Shown here piece by piece: positions 18,541 to 27,193 of a stretch of 55,754 nucleotides of DNA. The position numbers and the translations under genes were made by a program. Under the pieces are notes generated by a model, which saw only the letters and a list, made by a program, of their open reading frames with translations, made no database searches and had not been told where the DNA came from. This DNA is from Caldilineales bacterium (GTDB lineage: Bacteria; Chloroflexota; Anaerolineae; J102). Every line of letters starts with the position of its first letter. Positions within the stretch are counted from its first letter, which is position 1. The DNA lies in the NCBI GenBank assembly GCA_019695115.1, contig JAIBAP010000040.1, forward strand, positions 1 to 55,754. Direction: 5' to 3'.

Positions 18541-19299
18541 TCAGCCAAAGCGGCCGGTGATGTAATCCTCGGTGCGCTGGTCCTTGGGACTGACGAACAA
18601 CTTGCCGGCCGCAGCCACCTCGATCAAGCTGCCGCTGAGCAGAAAACCAGCGCGGTCGGCCACGCGCGCGGCCTGCTGCACGCTGTGCGGGACCATGATC
18701 ACCGTGTAGCGGCTTTTGAGTTCCTGCAAGGTCTCCTCGACGGTGGCCGTCGACAGCGGGTCGAGGCCGGAGGTGGGGTTATCGAGCAGGATCACGTCCG
18801 GCTCCAGGGCCAGGCTGCGGGCCAGGCACAAACGCTGTTTCTGCCCGCCAGAGAGGGCGAAGGCCGACTCGTCCAGCCGATCCTTGACCTCGTCCCACAA
18901 GGCCGCCTGCTTCAACGAACGCTCCACCCGCTCCTCCAGCGTCGTCCGCTCCTTGATCCCGGCCATGCGCAGCCCGAAGGTCAGGTTGTTGCGGATCGAG
19001 CCGGGCAGAGGCGTGGGCAAGGCGAAGACCATGCTCACGCGGCGGCGGAGGTCGTTGACATCCATCGCCCGGGCGAAGATGTCCCGGCCGTCGAAGAGGA
19101 TGCCGCCCTGCACCCGGCCGCCTTCGGTCAGGTCAGCAAGCCGGTTCAGCAGCCGCAACAGGGTGGATTTGCCGCTGCGCGAGGGGCCAAAGAGCACGAA
19201 GATCTCGTGCGGCTGGATGGTCAGGCTGATGTTGCTCAGGGCTTCGACGCCGTCGGGGTAGGTGTAGAAAAGGTCGTGGATGGCGATGATCGGCTGCAT
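18541..19299 (-). CDS. PstB-like ABC ATPase with degenerate Walker B and Q-loop
   Basis: 252-residue PstB paralogue that ends in the family tail EDYITGRFG. Walker A is GPSRSGKST (38-46) and the signature LSGGQ (149-153) and His205 are intact. The Walker B catalytic Glu is replaced by Asn174 ([11 protein letters not shown]), and the Q-loop Gln is replaced by Ala93 ([10 protein letters not shown]). Such a subunit should bind ATP but hydrolyse it poorly on its own. Two ATPase genes in one pst operon are known in Firmicutes, but I know of no description of this motif split. ATG 19299 is used; GTG 19308, overlapping the pstA stop as GTGA, is an alternative start. Confidence 0.92.
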   Translation of the reverse strand: MQPIIAIHDLFYTYPDGVEALSNISLTIQPHEIFVLFGPSRSGKSTLLRLLNRLADLTEGGRVQGGILFDGRDIFARAMDVNDLRRRVSMVFALPTPLPGSIRNNLTFGLRMAGIKERTTLEERVERSLKQAALWDEVKDRLDESAFALSGGQKQRLCLARSLALEPDVILLDNPTSGLDPLSTATVEETLQELKSRYTVIMVPHSVQQAARVADRAGFLLSGSLIEVAAAGKLFVSPKDQRTEDYITGRFG

Positions 19300-19304
19300 G
19301 GGCG

Positions 19305-20150
19305 TCACCAATCGCGGCGGCGGCGCATCGTGGTGCGGACAATCGTCGCCACCAGCGTCAACGAGAGGACGATGAGCATCAGCACCAGGGCCGTGCCATA
19401 TTGTACCTTCAGCGGCATCCCCGGCACCTGTGTGGAGATGACATAGAGATGATAGGGCAGGGCCATGGTCTGGTCGAAGATGGAACCCGGCAATTCGGGC
19501 AGATAGAAGGCCGCCACCGTGAACAGAATCGGGGCGGTCTCGCCGGCGGCGCGCCCCAGGCCGAGGATGATGCCGGTGAGGATGCCGGGCAGGGCGTGCG
19601 GCAGCACCTGGTGGCGGATGGTCTGCCATTTGGTGGCGCCGAGGCTGTAGCTCACCAGCCGGAAACTCTGCGGCACGGAGAGGATGGCCTCCTCGGAGGT
19701 GCTGATCACCACCGGCAGGGTGAGCAAGCCCAGCGTCAGCGCCCCGGCCACGATGCTGGTGCCCAAACCCAAGAAAAGGACGAACATCCCCAGCCCGAAC
19801 AAGCCGTAGACGATGGAGGGGATGCCGGCCAGATTGACGATGGCCAGCCGCACCCAGCGCGTCAGGCGGGTGTCGCCGGCATATTCGGCCAGGTAGATGG
19901 CGGCCAGGATGGCCAGCGGAAAGGCGGCGATGGCCGTGGCAAAGGTGAGGAGCAGCGTGCCCAGGATGGCCGGCATGATCCCGCCCTCCTTCATGCCATT
20001 GCGGGGGGCGGCGGTCAGGAACTCCCAACTCAGGGCGGAAAGGCCGTTCCACACCAGGAAGACAATCACCAGAATGACCGGGATCACCACCAGGGCCGCC
20101 ACCGCCGTGATCAACCCGGTCGCCAGCCGGTCGGCGCGCTGCCGGTTCAT
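19305..20150 (-). CDS. pstA: Phosphate ABC permease PstA
   Basis: 281-residue inner-membrane permease with about six helices. The family signature region is clear: NLAGIPSIVYGLFGLGMFV, then [39 protein letters not shown], the loop that contacts the ATPase. The ATG at 20150 overlaps the pstC stop (ATGA), so translation is probably coupled. It has the usual PstA length, unlike the second copy at 39725-40999, which has a long insert. Confidence 0.95.
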   Translation of the reverse strand: MNRQRADRLATGLITAVAALVVIPVILVIVFLVWNGLSALSWEFLTAAPRNGMKEGGIMPAILGTLLLTFATAIAAFPLAILAAIYLAEYAGDTRLTRWVRLAIVNLAGIPSIVYGLFGLGMFVLFLGLGTSIVAGALTLGLLTLPVVISTSEEAILSVPQSFRLVSYSLGATKWQTIRHQVLPHALPGILTGIILGLGRAAGETAPILFTVAAFYLPELPGSIFDQTMALPYHLYVISTQVPGMPLKVQYGTALVLMLIVLSLTLVATIVRTTMRRRRDW

Positions 20151-21094
20151 AGCTGCTCTCCTCGGCGGCGCGAGCTTTGCGAGCCGACGAAGCGCGCCGC
20201 CAACGAGTTGATGCCAAAGGTGACCAGGAACAGGAGGATGCCGATGGCGAACAGCGTGTTGTAGTGCAGGCTGCCCTGCTCCACCTCGCCCATCTCGGCG
20301 GCGATGGTGGCCGTCATCGTCCGCACCGGGGCGAAGAACATGCCCGGCCCCAGAGGGGGGAGGTTGGCGGCGTTGCCGGTCACCATCATCACCGCCATCG
20401 TCTCGCCGATGGCCCGGCCCACCCCCAACATGATGGCGATCACCAGCCCCGACCGCGCCGCCGGCAGCACCACCCGCCAGATCGTCTGCCAGCGCGTGGC
20501 GCCGATGGCCAGCGAGGCATCGCGATAGGAGCGCGGCACGGCATAGAGCGCATCTTCCGAGATGCTGATGATGGTGGGCAGCGACATATAGGCCAGGATG
20601 ACCGAGCCGGTGAAGGCGGTGAGGCCGGTGAGGGCGCCCATGCTCTGCACCAGCGGCGCCAGCGCCACCCAACCCAAAAAGCCCAGGACGATGGACGGGA
20701 TGCCGGCCAGCATCTCGATGATCGGTTTGAGGATCTCGCGCAGCCAGACCGGGGCGACCTCACCCAGATAGACGGCGGCCAGGATGCCGAGGGGGACGGC
20801 GATGACGACGGCGCCGACGGTGACGATGAGCGAGCCGACCAGCAAGGGCCAGAGGCCGAAAATGCCCTCGATGGGGTACCAGCGCGAGCCAAAAAGCTGG
20901 CGGAGGGGGATATCCAAAAAGGCGGGCAGGCCCTCGCGCAGCAAAAAAACGAAAATGAGGGCGATGATCACGATCGTCGAGATGCCGGCGACGACGATCA
21001 GCCCCTCGATCACGCGCTCGCGCCAGCGCAGCGGCGGGCGGGCGGGCTGCTCGGCCGTGGCCGAGACGGGCAACGATGATGGCGAGGTCGTCAT
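20147..21094 (-). CDS. pstC: Phosphate ABC permease PstC
   Basis: 315-residue partner permease of PstA. It has about six membrane helices, with EMLAGIPSIVLGFLGWVAL and SLAIGATRWQTIWRVVLPAARSGLVIAIMLGVGRAIGETMA as family landmarks. A hydrophilic N-terminal segment of about 25 residues precedes the first helix. It follows pstS after a 64-base gap and overlaps pstA by four bases. Confidence 0.95.
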   Translation of the reverse strand: MTTSPSSLPVSATAEQPARPPLRWRERVIEGLIVVAGISTIVIIALIFVFLLREGLPAFLDIPLRQLFGSRWYPIEGIFGLWPLLVGSLIVTVGAVVIAVPLGILAAVYLGEVAPVWLREILKPIIEMLAGIPSIVLGFLGWVALAPLVQSMGALTGLTAFTGSVILAYMSLPTIISISEDALYAVPRSYRDASLAIGATRWQTIWRVVLPAARSGLVIAIMLGVGRAIGETMAVMMVTGNAANLPPLGPGMFFAPVRTMTATIAAEMGEVEQGSLHYNTLFAIGILLFLVTFGINSLAARFVGSQSSRRRGEQL

Positions 21095-21158
21095 GATTCC
21101 TTTATCTTCATCCTTCGTATCGAGTTTCGTGATCTTCGTGTCCTTGTGTTCAAGGATT

Positions 21159-22049
21159 CTATTTCGGCAGGGGCACGAAGCCCAGGTCGGCGACGATCTT
21201 CTGGCCTTCCGGCCCCTCGATCCACTGCATATAGGAGGCGATAGCGCCTTGCGGCTCTCCGGCTGTCACCATGTAAAGCCCGCGGGAGATGGGATAGCTG
21301 CCATCGGCGCCGGTGGCCACGCTGGGGACGACGAACGGCCCCTCGGCGGTTTTCGCTACGGCGATCAATTTCTCGTGTTGGGGATCGACATAGCCCAGCC
21401 CGTCGTAGCCGATGGCGTTGGGGTTGCGCCGGATCTCGCTCGTGATCCCCACCGACGAGGGCATCAACAGCGTTTGCGGCGCAAAAATATCCTTGTTCTC
21501 TTTGTCACCTTTGCGCACAACCTCTTCCAGGAAGTAGACATGGGTGCCAGAGTTGGTCTCGCGCGAGACGAGGACGATGGGCGCATCGTTGCCGCCGACC
21601 TCTTTCCAGTTCGTGACCCGGCCGGTGAAGATGTCGGCAAGCTGGTCGATGCTGAGTCGATCGACCGGGTTAGCGGGGTGCACCACCACTGCCAGGGCGT
21701 CGATGGCGACCGTATGCTCGACCGGCTCGATGCCGTTGGCCCTGGCCGCTTCGATCTCGGCCTCTTTCATCTGCCGCGAGGCGTTGGCGATATCGACCGT
21801 GCCGTTGACGAGGGCGGCGATGCCCGTGCCCGACCCCCCGCCGGTGACGGCAATCGCCACCTCCGGCGCCACCTGGCGATAGGCTTCGGCCCAGGCCAGG
21901 GCCAGGTTGACCATCGTATCCGAGCCTTTGTTCTGGATCGCCCGCCCGCTCTCGCCGCCGGCTGCGCCCTGCGCGGCGCGGCTGCACCCGCCCAGAACCA
22001 GGGCGAGCACGAGGAGAAGGGGCGGGAACAGGCGACGGCTCAGGGCCAT
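21159..22049 (-). CDS. pstS: Phosphate-binding lipoprotein PstS
   Basis: 296-residue phosphate-binding protein anchored as a lipoprotein: the signal ends in LVLGGC with Cys22 as the lipidation site. The phosphate site of the family is visible in NKGSDTMVNL, GGGSGTGIAALVNGTVDIANASR and the SRETNSGTHVYF loop. It is the first gene of the operon that continues with pstC, pstA, two ATPases and phoU. It is clearly different from the second PstS at 42067-43143, so the two operons are not recent copies of one another. Confidence 0.95.
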   Translation of the reverse strand: MALSRRLFPPLLLVLALVLGGCSRAAQGAAGGESGRAIQNKGSDTMVNLALAWAEAYRQVAPEVAIAVTGGGSGTGIAALVNGTVDIANASRQMKEAEIEAARANGIEPVEHTVAIDALAVVVHPANPVDRLSIDQLADIFTGRVTNWKEVGGNDAPIVLVSRETNSGTHVYFLEEVVRKGDKENKDIFAPQTLLMPSSVGITSEIRRNPNAIGYDGLGYVDPQHEKLIAVAKTAEGPFVVPSVATGADGSYPISRGLYMVTAGEPQGAIASYMQWIEGPEGQKIVADLGFVPLPK

Positions 22050-22128
22050 GCCAGCATCCTCGCAGACAAGCGGCGACGCAGCATGGCCCGATTCTACCTG
22101 CGCGGGAAGCAGCCGCCGAATCGTATCG

Positions 22129-22160
22129 GTTAAGAGTTCTTTACAAGTTGGCTAAGGTTT
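22129..22160 (-). promoter_or_regulatory. Possible Pho box upstream of pstS
   Basis: On the - strand the segment reads CTTAGCCAACTTGTAAAG followed by AACTCTTAACC, with three TTA/TTG elements spaced about 9-13 bases apart, as in PhoB/PhoP direct repeats. The match is weaker than at the second pstS gene. It lies about 80-110 bases before the start codon. Confidence 0.4.
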
Positions 22161-22180
22161 CTTCACCGCCGCCAAACGCG

Positions 22181-22210
22181 CCGAGGAGCGCCGGTAGCGG
22201 CGCTCCTCGG
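22181..22210. terminator. Terminator-like hairpin after the HtrA gene
   Basis: Perfect 12-bp arms CCGAGGAGCGCC and GGCGCTCCTCGG with a six-base loop lie 20 bases after the stop at 22231. There is no long T run. Confidence 0.6.
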
Positions 22211-22230
22211 GGAACAGAGTGAAGCGAGGA

Positions 22231-24459
22231 CTATTTGCAGCTGGCCGGGATGGCCAACGGATAGACGTTCAAATCCTGGTCGTAGACGATCGGGATCAAG
22301 TAACCAACCCCAGCCTTGATGTCCAGCCCCATCGTGCCCTCGCCGTTGGGCGTGTTCAACACCAGTTCGTTATGTCCTGCCGGCAGGTCCAATAGCACCC
22401 GGCCGGGGACGTCGCCCTTCTTGGCGGGCACATCCCATTTTTGCGTCGTGTTGGCCTTGTCGATGTGGAGTGGTTCGCCGATGTGGTTCTCGATCAGGAC
22501 GACGCCCTGCCCGGCCTTGGGTTTGCGCAGGTAGGATGGGCAACTGCCCGCGGGGGCGGCGGGCGTGGAACCGGCAGCCGGAGCAGGCGCAGCGGGCGCG
22601 GCGGCCACCACCAGGCCCGACATGCCGCCGTCCACACTCACCAACTGGCTGGCAATCCAGGCCTGCGGTGCGCCAGAGATATCCAACTTGACCCACTTGC
22701 TGTCGGAGGTGCGACCCACGGCCTGGATGCGGTCGCCTTTGCGCAGGCTGGTGACAATGGCATAGTTCGTGCCCGGCCCGGCCCGCACATTGGCCGTATC
22801 GGCCGTCACCTCGGCGTTGCCGCCGGTGGTGCGCGGGCGGGCGGCGCTCTGGCCGGGCAGACGGCCCACGACCTCGAAGCTGCTAAAGGCGCGGTCGGCG
22901 GCCTGCAGGTCGGCCTCGGTCAAGGCCATCACCATCACCAGGGTGAAGAAACTCTCATCTTCGGGCGCGGCGGCGACGACGAAAATCACGCCATCCTCGG
23001 GGCCGCAGCCCGAATACTGATCGTATAGCCCGGTATAGACCTGGTCGGCGTAGTCGTCGCGGCCCTCGTACTTCCCACAGGTGTCTTTGAAGCTGGACTG
23101 ATCGAGCAATGCGTCGGCGTCGAACTGGCCCGACTGGATGGCCGCCGCCGAGAAGAGCACAAACGGGCCGTTCGTGGCGCCGCTCGGCTGGGCCAGGAGT
23201 TGAGCGCCGATCACTTTGCCGGCGTCGTTCTTCCAGGCGCTGCCATCTACCTGATCCCATTCCTCCGGCGCCTCCATTTTCAGCGCCCCAGAGTCGTCTT
23301 CGATGCGCACGTAGTTCTCGTAGCCGGCGCCGCTGGCGGCGTTGCCCACATCACCCTGGCCCTGTTCGGCGAAGGAGGTGACCTGCTCCAGCGGGCGGCC
23401 GTTCAATTGGCCTTCCCACACTTCCTGGGTGGCAAAGCGAACCACGCGCACATCCAGCGTGTCCTCAGGCTCGTGGGTGCGCAGGATATCGCAGTAATCA
23501 GCCATACTCCCGTCCGCACCCAAGGGTAATCCTTCCATCTCGACAATGACATCGCCGGCCTTGATCCCGGCCTTGTCGGCGGGCGAGCCGGACTGCACCG
23601 ACGAGGCCCAAACACCGGTCAGGCCTGAATCGAAGGCCACCGCTTCGGGGTTGATGCCGATCGAATCGACATTGTGGCGTCGGCGCAACTCGTCGATCAC
23701 CGGCAGGGCAGCCGCGCGACCAATCGCATAATACTGATTGCTCTGCTCGCGCCCGCGGTAGTTGACCCCTACCACCAACCCATCCTCGGTGATCAGGGGG
23801 CCGCCGGAGTTGCCGGGATTGATGGTGGCGTCGTGTTCGATCACGTTATCCACCGAGGCCCAGTTCGTCTCACCGCCGGCCCGCTCCTTGGAGACGATGC
23901 CACGGGTGAGGGTGTATTCCGGCTCGCCCAACGGGAAGCCGGCGGCATAGACATCCAGCCCCGGTCTGGCCCGACCTTCGAACCAGCCCAGGTAGGGATA
24001 GCCGCCGCCCTCGATGTCGATCACGGCCAGGTCCGAGCATTCCGAGACGCCGAGCACACGGGCGTTCTTGGGCCGGCTTTCGCCCGCCACCCAGACCTTG
24101 AGCAGCGCAGCCCCGCCCACGACATGATTGTTCGTCACAGCCAGGCCCGAGGGGTCGATGATGAAGCCCGACCCGCGCCCGGCCCCGCTGCTGGCCTCGC
24201 CAGCCGGGTTGACGAACTTGCCCTGGGCCTCGATCTGCACCACGGCCTGCTCGACATCGTCCAGCGACTCGACCAGGCCCGGCGGCTGCGGCGTGGGTGT
24301 GGGAGGCCGGCGGGTGGGCGTGGCGAGCCGGCGAGTGGCAGTGGGGGTGACGGCCAGTGATGAAACGTCGCGGTTGGACTGGGCTTCGACCTGGAACCCG
24401 CCATAGACCGCCAGGGCCAGAACCAGCCCAAGCATGGTGATCGTGAGTAGTTTTCGCAT
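22231..24459 (-). CDS. HtrA/DegP-like serine protease with PDZ and SH3 domains
   Basis: 742-residue exported protease. A signal peptide (1-26) is followed by a Thr/Pro-rich linker (39-60) and a trypsin-like domain with the catalytic triad His112 (TNNHVVGG), Asp143 (CSDLAVID) and Ser218 (NPGNSGGP). A PDZ domain lies near 270-345, then an unassigned region, and a bacterial SH3 domain near 565-625 (TANVRAGPGTNYAIV). A C-terminal beta-domain of unknown type contains two Cys. ATG 24459 is chosen because AAAGGAG lies just upstream; the frame extends further but without a start signal. It probably acts in envelope quality control. Confidence 0.9.
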   Translation of the reverse strand: MRKLLTITMLGLVLALAVYGGFQVEAQSNRDVSSLAVTPTATRRLATPTRRPPTPTPQPPGLVESLDDVEQAVVQIEAQGKFVNPAGEASSGAGRGSGFIIDPSGLAVTNNHVVGGAALLKVWVAGESRPKNARVLGVSECSDLAVIDIEGGGYPYLGWFEGRARPGLDVYAAGFPLGEPEYTLTRGIVSKERAGGETNWASVDNVIEHDATINPGNSGGPLITEDGLVVGVNYRGREQSNQYYAIGRAAALPVIDELRRRHNVDSIGINPEAVAFDSGLTGVWASSVQSGSPADKAGIKAGDVIVEMEGLPLGADGSMADYCDILRTHEPEDTLDVRVVRFATQEVWEGQLNGRPLEQVTSFAEQGQGDVGNAASGAGYENYVRIEDDSGALKMEAPEEWDQVDGSAWKNDAGKVIGAQLLAQPSGATNGPFVLFSAAAIQSGQFDADALLDQSSFKDTCGKYEGRDDYADQVYTGLYDQYSGCGPEDGVIFVVAAAPEDESFFTLVMVMALTEADLQAADRAFSSFEVVGRLPGQSAARPRTTGGNAEVTADTANVRAGPGTNYAIVTSLRKGDRIQAVGRTSDSKWVKLDISGAPQAWIASQLVSVDGGMSGLVVAAAPAAPAPAAGSTPAAPAGSCPSYLRKPKAGQGVVLIENHIGEPLHIDKANTTQKWDVPAKKGDVPGRVLLDLPAGHNELVLNTPNGEGTMGLDIKAGVGYLIPIVYDQDLNVYPLAIPASCK

Positions 24460-24657
24460 CGAAAGTTCTCCTTTGGGTGTGCCGGGGTGCGTGTTCCGTG
24501 TTCCGGGTGCCGGGTGCCGTGGGGTGGAGGGAGCGCCAGTGGCAAGCGGGCGTTTCAGGATCCTGTACGACCGATGACGAAAGAGAAGGTCAAGGGATGT
24601 TGGCCGATGGCAGCACCGAGGTGAAGGGATCGCTGCCATCCATCGCCCCTCGTCGAT

Positions 24658-26253
24658 TCAGGCCGCTTTGGCTGAGGCGGGGGTTTCCGGCCAGGGGGGG
24701 CGGTTTTGCAGCCAGGTGTAGGCCCGCGTCAGGGCGTCATGTTCGAGCGGGTCCATCTGGCCGCGGAAGTGCATCATCTGGTTGCGCACCTCGCGCACCC
24801 GGTTCATCAGGGCGAGGAAGACCGTCTGAGGTCCCAGCACCGGCTCCAATCGCCCCCAATTGGGTGCAGCGCACATCATCTGCAGACGGTCGCCAAAGCT
24901 GAGTTTGTAGGGGTTGCGCCGTGACAGGTTGGGGTTGTTGGGGCCGGGGCCAAAAGCGGCTATGGCTGCGGCATTGAGCGCCGCCTCGTCAGGGAAGGCT
25001 TTGGCCGTGTAGTCGCGCAAGAGCAGTTCGATCTCTTCGGCCAGGATGATGCCCTCGAACAGTGTGCGGAAGAAGTGAGTCATATCTTTGCCGCTGAGCA
25101 GACCGACGGGCTTACCCGCGGTGGTGACCACCACGGCCGGGGTGCGGGGGACGGCCAGCGCCTCCACTGCCTTGAAGAGATCATCCTCGGCATCCAGGGT
25201 GATGGTGGCTTCCAGGGCGTGATGGACGGGCATCTTCAGCAGGGGGGCCGCGCCCTGGGTGTGGAAATAGAAGCCGGCAAGGCTCTGCTGGGTGATCAGC
25301 CCCAGCAAGTGTCCGTCGGCGGCCAACACCGGCAATTGCCCAAAGCGGTTCTCGGTCATCACCTTCAAAGCGTCGCCGATGCTGGCATCGAAGGCGATGC
25401 AAACCGGCGGCTTGCGCTGCGCCAACACCTGCGCCAGGGGATGCATTTCCAGAGCCGGTACGTTGACGGAGGTAGCGCCGGCCGCCGCCTGGGCCGCCAA
25501 TTGGTTGGACAACCAGAGCAAGGTTCGGCGCAGGGTGTCGAGATCGAGCGCGTCGGGGCGACTCTGGAAATGGGCCAGTTCATTCCGGATCAGCCGCGAA
25601 CGATCCAGCAGTTCATCGAACAGGACCTTGGGGCCAAGCGTCGACTCGAAGGCCGGCCAGTTGTCGCTGTCGCTGATGATGATCAGCAAGTCGCTGAAGC
25701 TCAAGTACTTCTCGCCTCGCGCCGGCCGCTCCTTGTCATCCGAATTCGGGCCAAACGCGGCCAGCATCGCCTGACGCAGGACCTCGGGCGTCGGAAAGGC
25801 GGCGTCGATACAGCTTTTCAGGATCGTCTCGATCTGTTCGACCATCAGCAGCCCGTCGAACAGCGAGCGGAAGAACAGGGTCATATCTCGGCCGGTGAGG
25901 ATGCCGGCGGGTTTGCCATCGGCCACGACAATAACGGCGTACACCCCGCGCGTGCGCAAGCGATCCACGGCCGTGATCAGGTCGTCGTCCGGGGTCAGCA
26001 CAGCGGCCACATCCTGGCAGCTGCGCACCGGCAACGCCAGCAGGTCGATCTCGCCGCCGGTGAGGCAGTAGAGGCCCATGATCGTCTGCTGCGAGGTGAT
26101 GCCCACCAACTCGCCCGCCTTGCCCACCACCGGCAGCTGGCCGATGCCGTTGCCCAACATCACCTGCATGGCCTCGCCCAGCGTCGCCTCGGCGCTGATG
26201 CAGATCGGCGCCCGCCGCCCTTCCAGTGTCTGTGCCAGTGTGTAGCGCGCCAT
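24658..26253 (-). CDS. Duplicated CBS-pair plus HEPN-like domain protein
   Basis: 531-residue cytoplasmic protein made of two copies of one module. Each copy has a CBS pair (about 15-135 and 282-400) and a helical domain (about 136-255 and 401-520). Both helical domains carry an R-N-x3-H motif: R223...H228 (RNELAHF) and R490...H495 (RNQMMHF). Rx4-6H is the active-site motif of HEPN ribonucleases, and the helical context fits Swt1-type HEPN. CBS pairs usually bind adenine nucleotides, so a nucleotide-gated RNase or RNA-binding role is possible. The two copies are clearly diverged. ATG 26253 follows GAGG; an upstream TTG is less likely. Confidence 0.75.
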   Translation of the reverse strand: MARYTLAQTLEGRRAPICISAEATLGEAMQVMLGNGIGQLPVVGKAGELVGITSQQTIMGLYCLTGGEIDLLALPVRSCQDVAAVLTPDDDLITAVDRLRTRGVYAVIVVADGKPAGILTGRDMTLFFRSLFDGLLMVEQIETILKSCIDAAFPTPEVLRQAMLAAFGPNSDDKERPARGEKYLSFSDLLIIISDSDNWPAFESTLGPKVLFDELLDRSRLIRNELAHFQSRPDALDLDTLRRTLLWLSNQLAAQAAAGATSVNVPALEMHPLAQVLAQRKPPVCIAFDASIGDALKVMTENRFGQLPVLAADGHLLGLITQQSLAGFYFHTQGAAPLLKMPVHHALEATITLDAEDDLFKAVEALAVPRTPAVVVTTAGKPVGLLSGKDMTHFFRTLFEGIILAEEIELLLRDYTAKAFPDEAALNAAAIAAFGPGPNNPNLSRRNPYKLSFGDRLQMMCAAPNWGRLEPVLGPQTVFLALMNRVREVRNQMMHFRGQMDPLEHDALTRAYTWLQNRPPWPETPASAKAA

Positions 26254-26575
26254 AAGCCTCTTGAAAAACAAAAGGGGGAAGAAAATCGGCCTGCCGTCGC
26301 CTCCTCAGGCGACGATGGGGAGCAATCCTACCACAAAACGCTGCCCGCGCATAATACGGCAGCCTCCTGGGTGCACTTCGTTGGGGGGCGCGTGATTGGT
26401 GTACAAGCCGCACCTGGGGGTGCGGACTCCGCCAGGCGTGCGGACTCCGCCAGCCGTTACTGCCGATCACCGCCCCACGAGCGAAATGCGCCCGGCTCCC
26501 GGCCTTCGTTTGACGAAACGGACCAATGAGAGTACGATCCGTGACGGAAAGTGAGGCCACGCCTCATCAGCCTAC
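26254..26575. other. Divergent intergenic region with short repeats
   Basis: 322 bases between the CBS-HEPN gene and the toxin-antitoxin pair. A hairpin CGTCGCCT-CCTC-AGGCGACG occurs at 26295-26314. Two direct copies of GTGCGGACTCCGCCAG lie between about 26417 and 26455. Both promoters should be here, but I see no clear boxes. Confidence 0.6.
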
Positions 26576-26884
26576 ATGGAGTATATGATGCAAAATCCAA
26601 CCTACCTGATTGATTACGAAAGAGCCATTGCTGCGCTGGTCAGAAGGCTGCCTATGGAGCGCGCCGCACAACTCTACGATTTCGCACGCTTCCTGGTCGC
26701 AGACGACGGAGCCGACGACCTGGTTTCTGACGAAGAACTAGCGGCGGAGGACCTGGATTGGGAAATGAGCCTACGCCGTCACGCCGATCGTTTTGCCGCT
26801 TTGAAAGCTCAAGCCAAAGCGGATGTAAGTGCGTACAGAACGGCCCCGATGTTCAATGAGCGAGGAGAATTCGTTGTCGAGTGA
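26576..26884 (+). CDS. Antitoxin-like protein of a type II pair
   Basis: 102-residue acidic protein. Residues ~13-50 (ERAIAALVRRLPMERAAQLYDFARFLV) resemble the helical N-terminus of antitoxins that pair with RelE/ParE-type toxins. The acidic middle and a C-terminal extension would wrap the toxin. Its stop overlaps the next start (GTGA), the usual arrangement for such pairs. The start could also be the ATG at 26585. Confidence 0.7.
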   Translation: MEYMMQNPTYLIDYERAIAALVRRLPMERAAQLYDFARFLVADDGADDLVSDEELAAEDLDWEMSLRRHADRFAALKAQAKADVSAYRTAPMFNERGEFVVE

Positions 26885-27129
26885 ACTCCCGCATTACTCC
26901 ATCGTTTAGGGACGCATTCCGCAACCTGCCCCCAGAGACTCGCGCTCGAACGAGGCGGGCTTATCGAGAATGGCGAGCAAATCCCCTTGCACGTCGATTC
27001 AAGCGCGTGGGTGAAGATGTGTCGGTGCGAATCGACCGGAACTACCGCGCCCTCGGCTATATCGAGGGCGACACAGTCTACTGGTATTGGATCGGCAGGC
27101 ACGATGACTACGATCGTCTGCTCGAATGA
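26881..27129 (+). CDS. RelE/ParE-family toxin
   Basis: 82-residue basic protein of the RelE/ParE fold. The N-terminal helix is rich in Arg (PPETRARTRRAYREWRANP), followed by RFKRVGEDVSVRIDRNYRALG and the C-terminal WIGRHDDYDRLL, the H-x2-Y-D-x-L-L ending found in many RelE/HigB-like toxins. Members usually cleave mRNA at ribosomes or poison gyrase; which applies here is unknown. It uses a GTG start overlapping the antitoxin stop. Confidence 0.82.
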   Translation: MNSRITPSFRDAFRNLPPETRARTRRAYREWRANPLARRFKRVGEDVSVRIDRNYRALGYIEGDTVYWYWIGRHDDYDRLLE

Positions 27130-27193
27130 CCATGACCCGGCTACAATAACAGGGGACAAGTGAAGAGTGGTGTACAGGCATCCAGCGTGCGTG

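Noticed and set aside
26254-26575. A possible integration site or IS scar
   Set aside because: Only a small hairpin and two short direct repeats occur. No transposase remnant or tRNA end is present.
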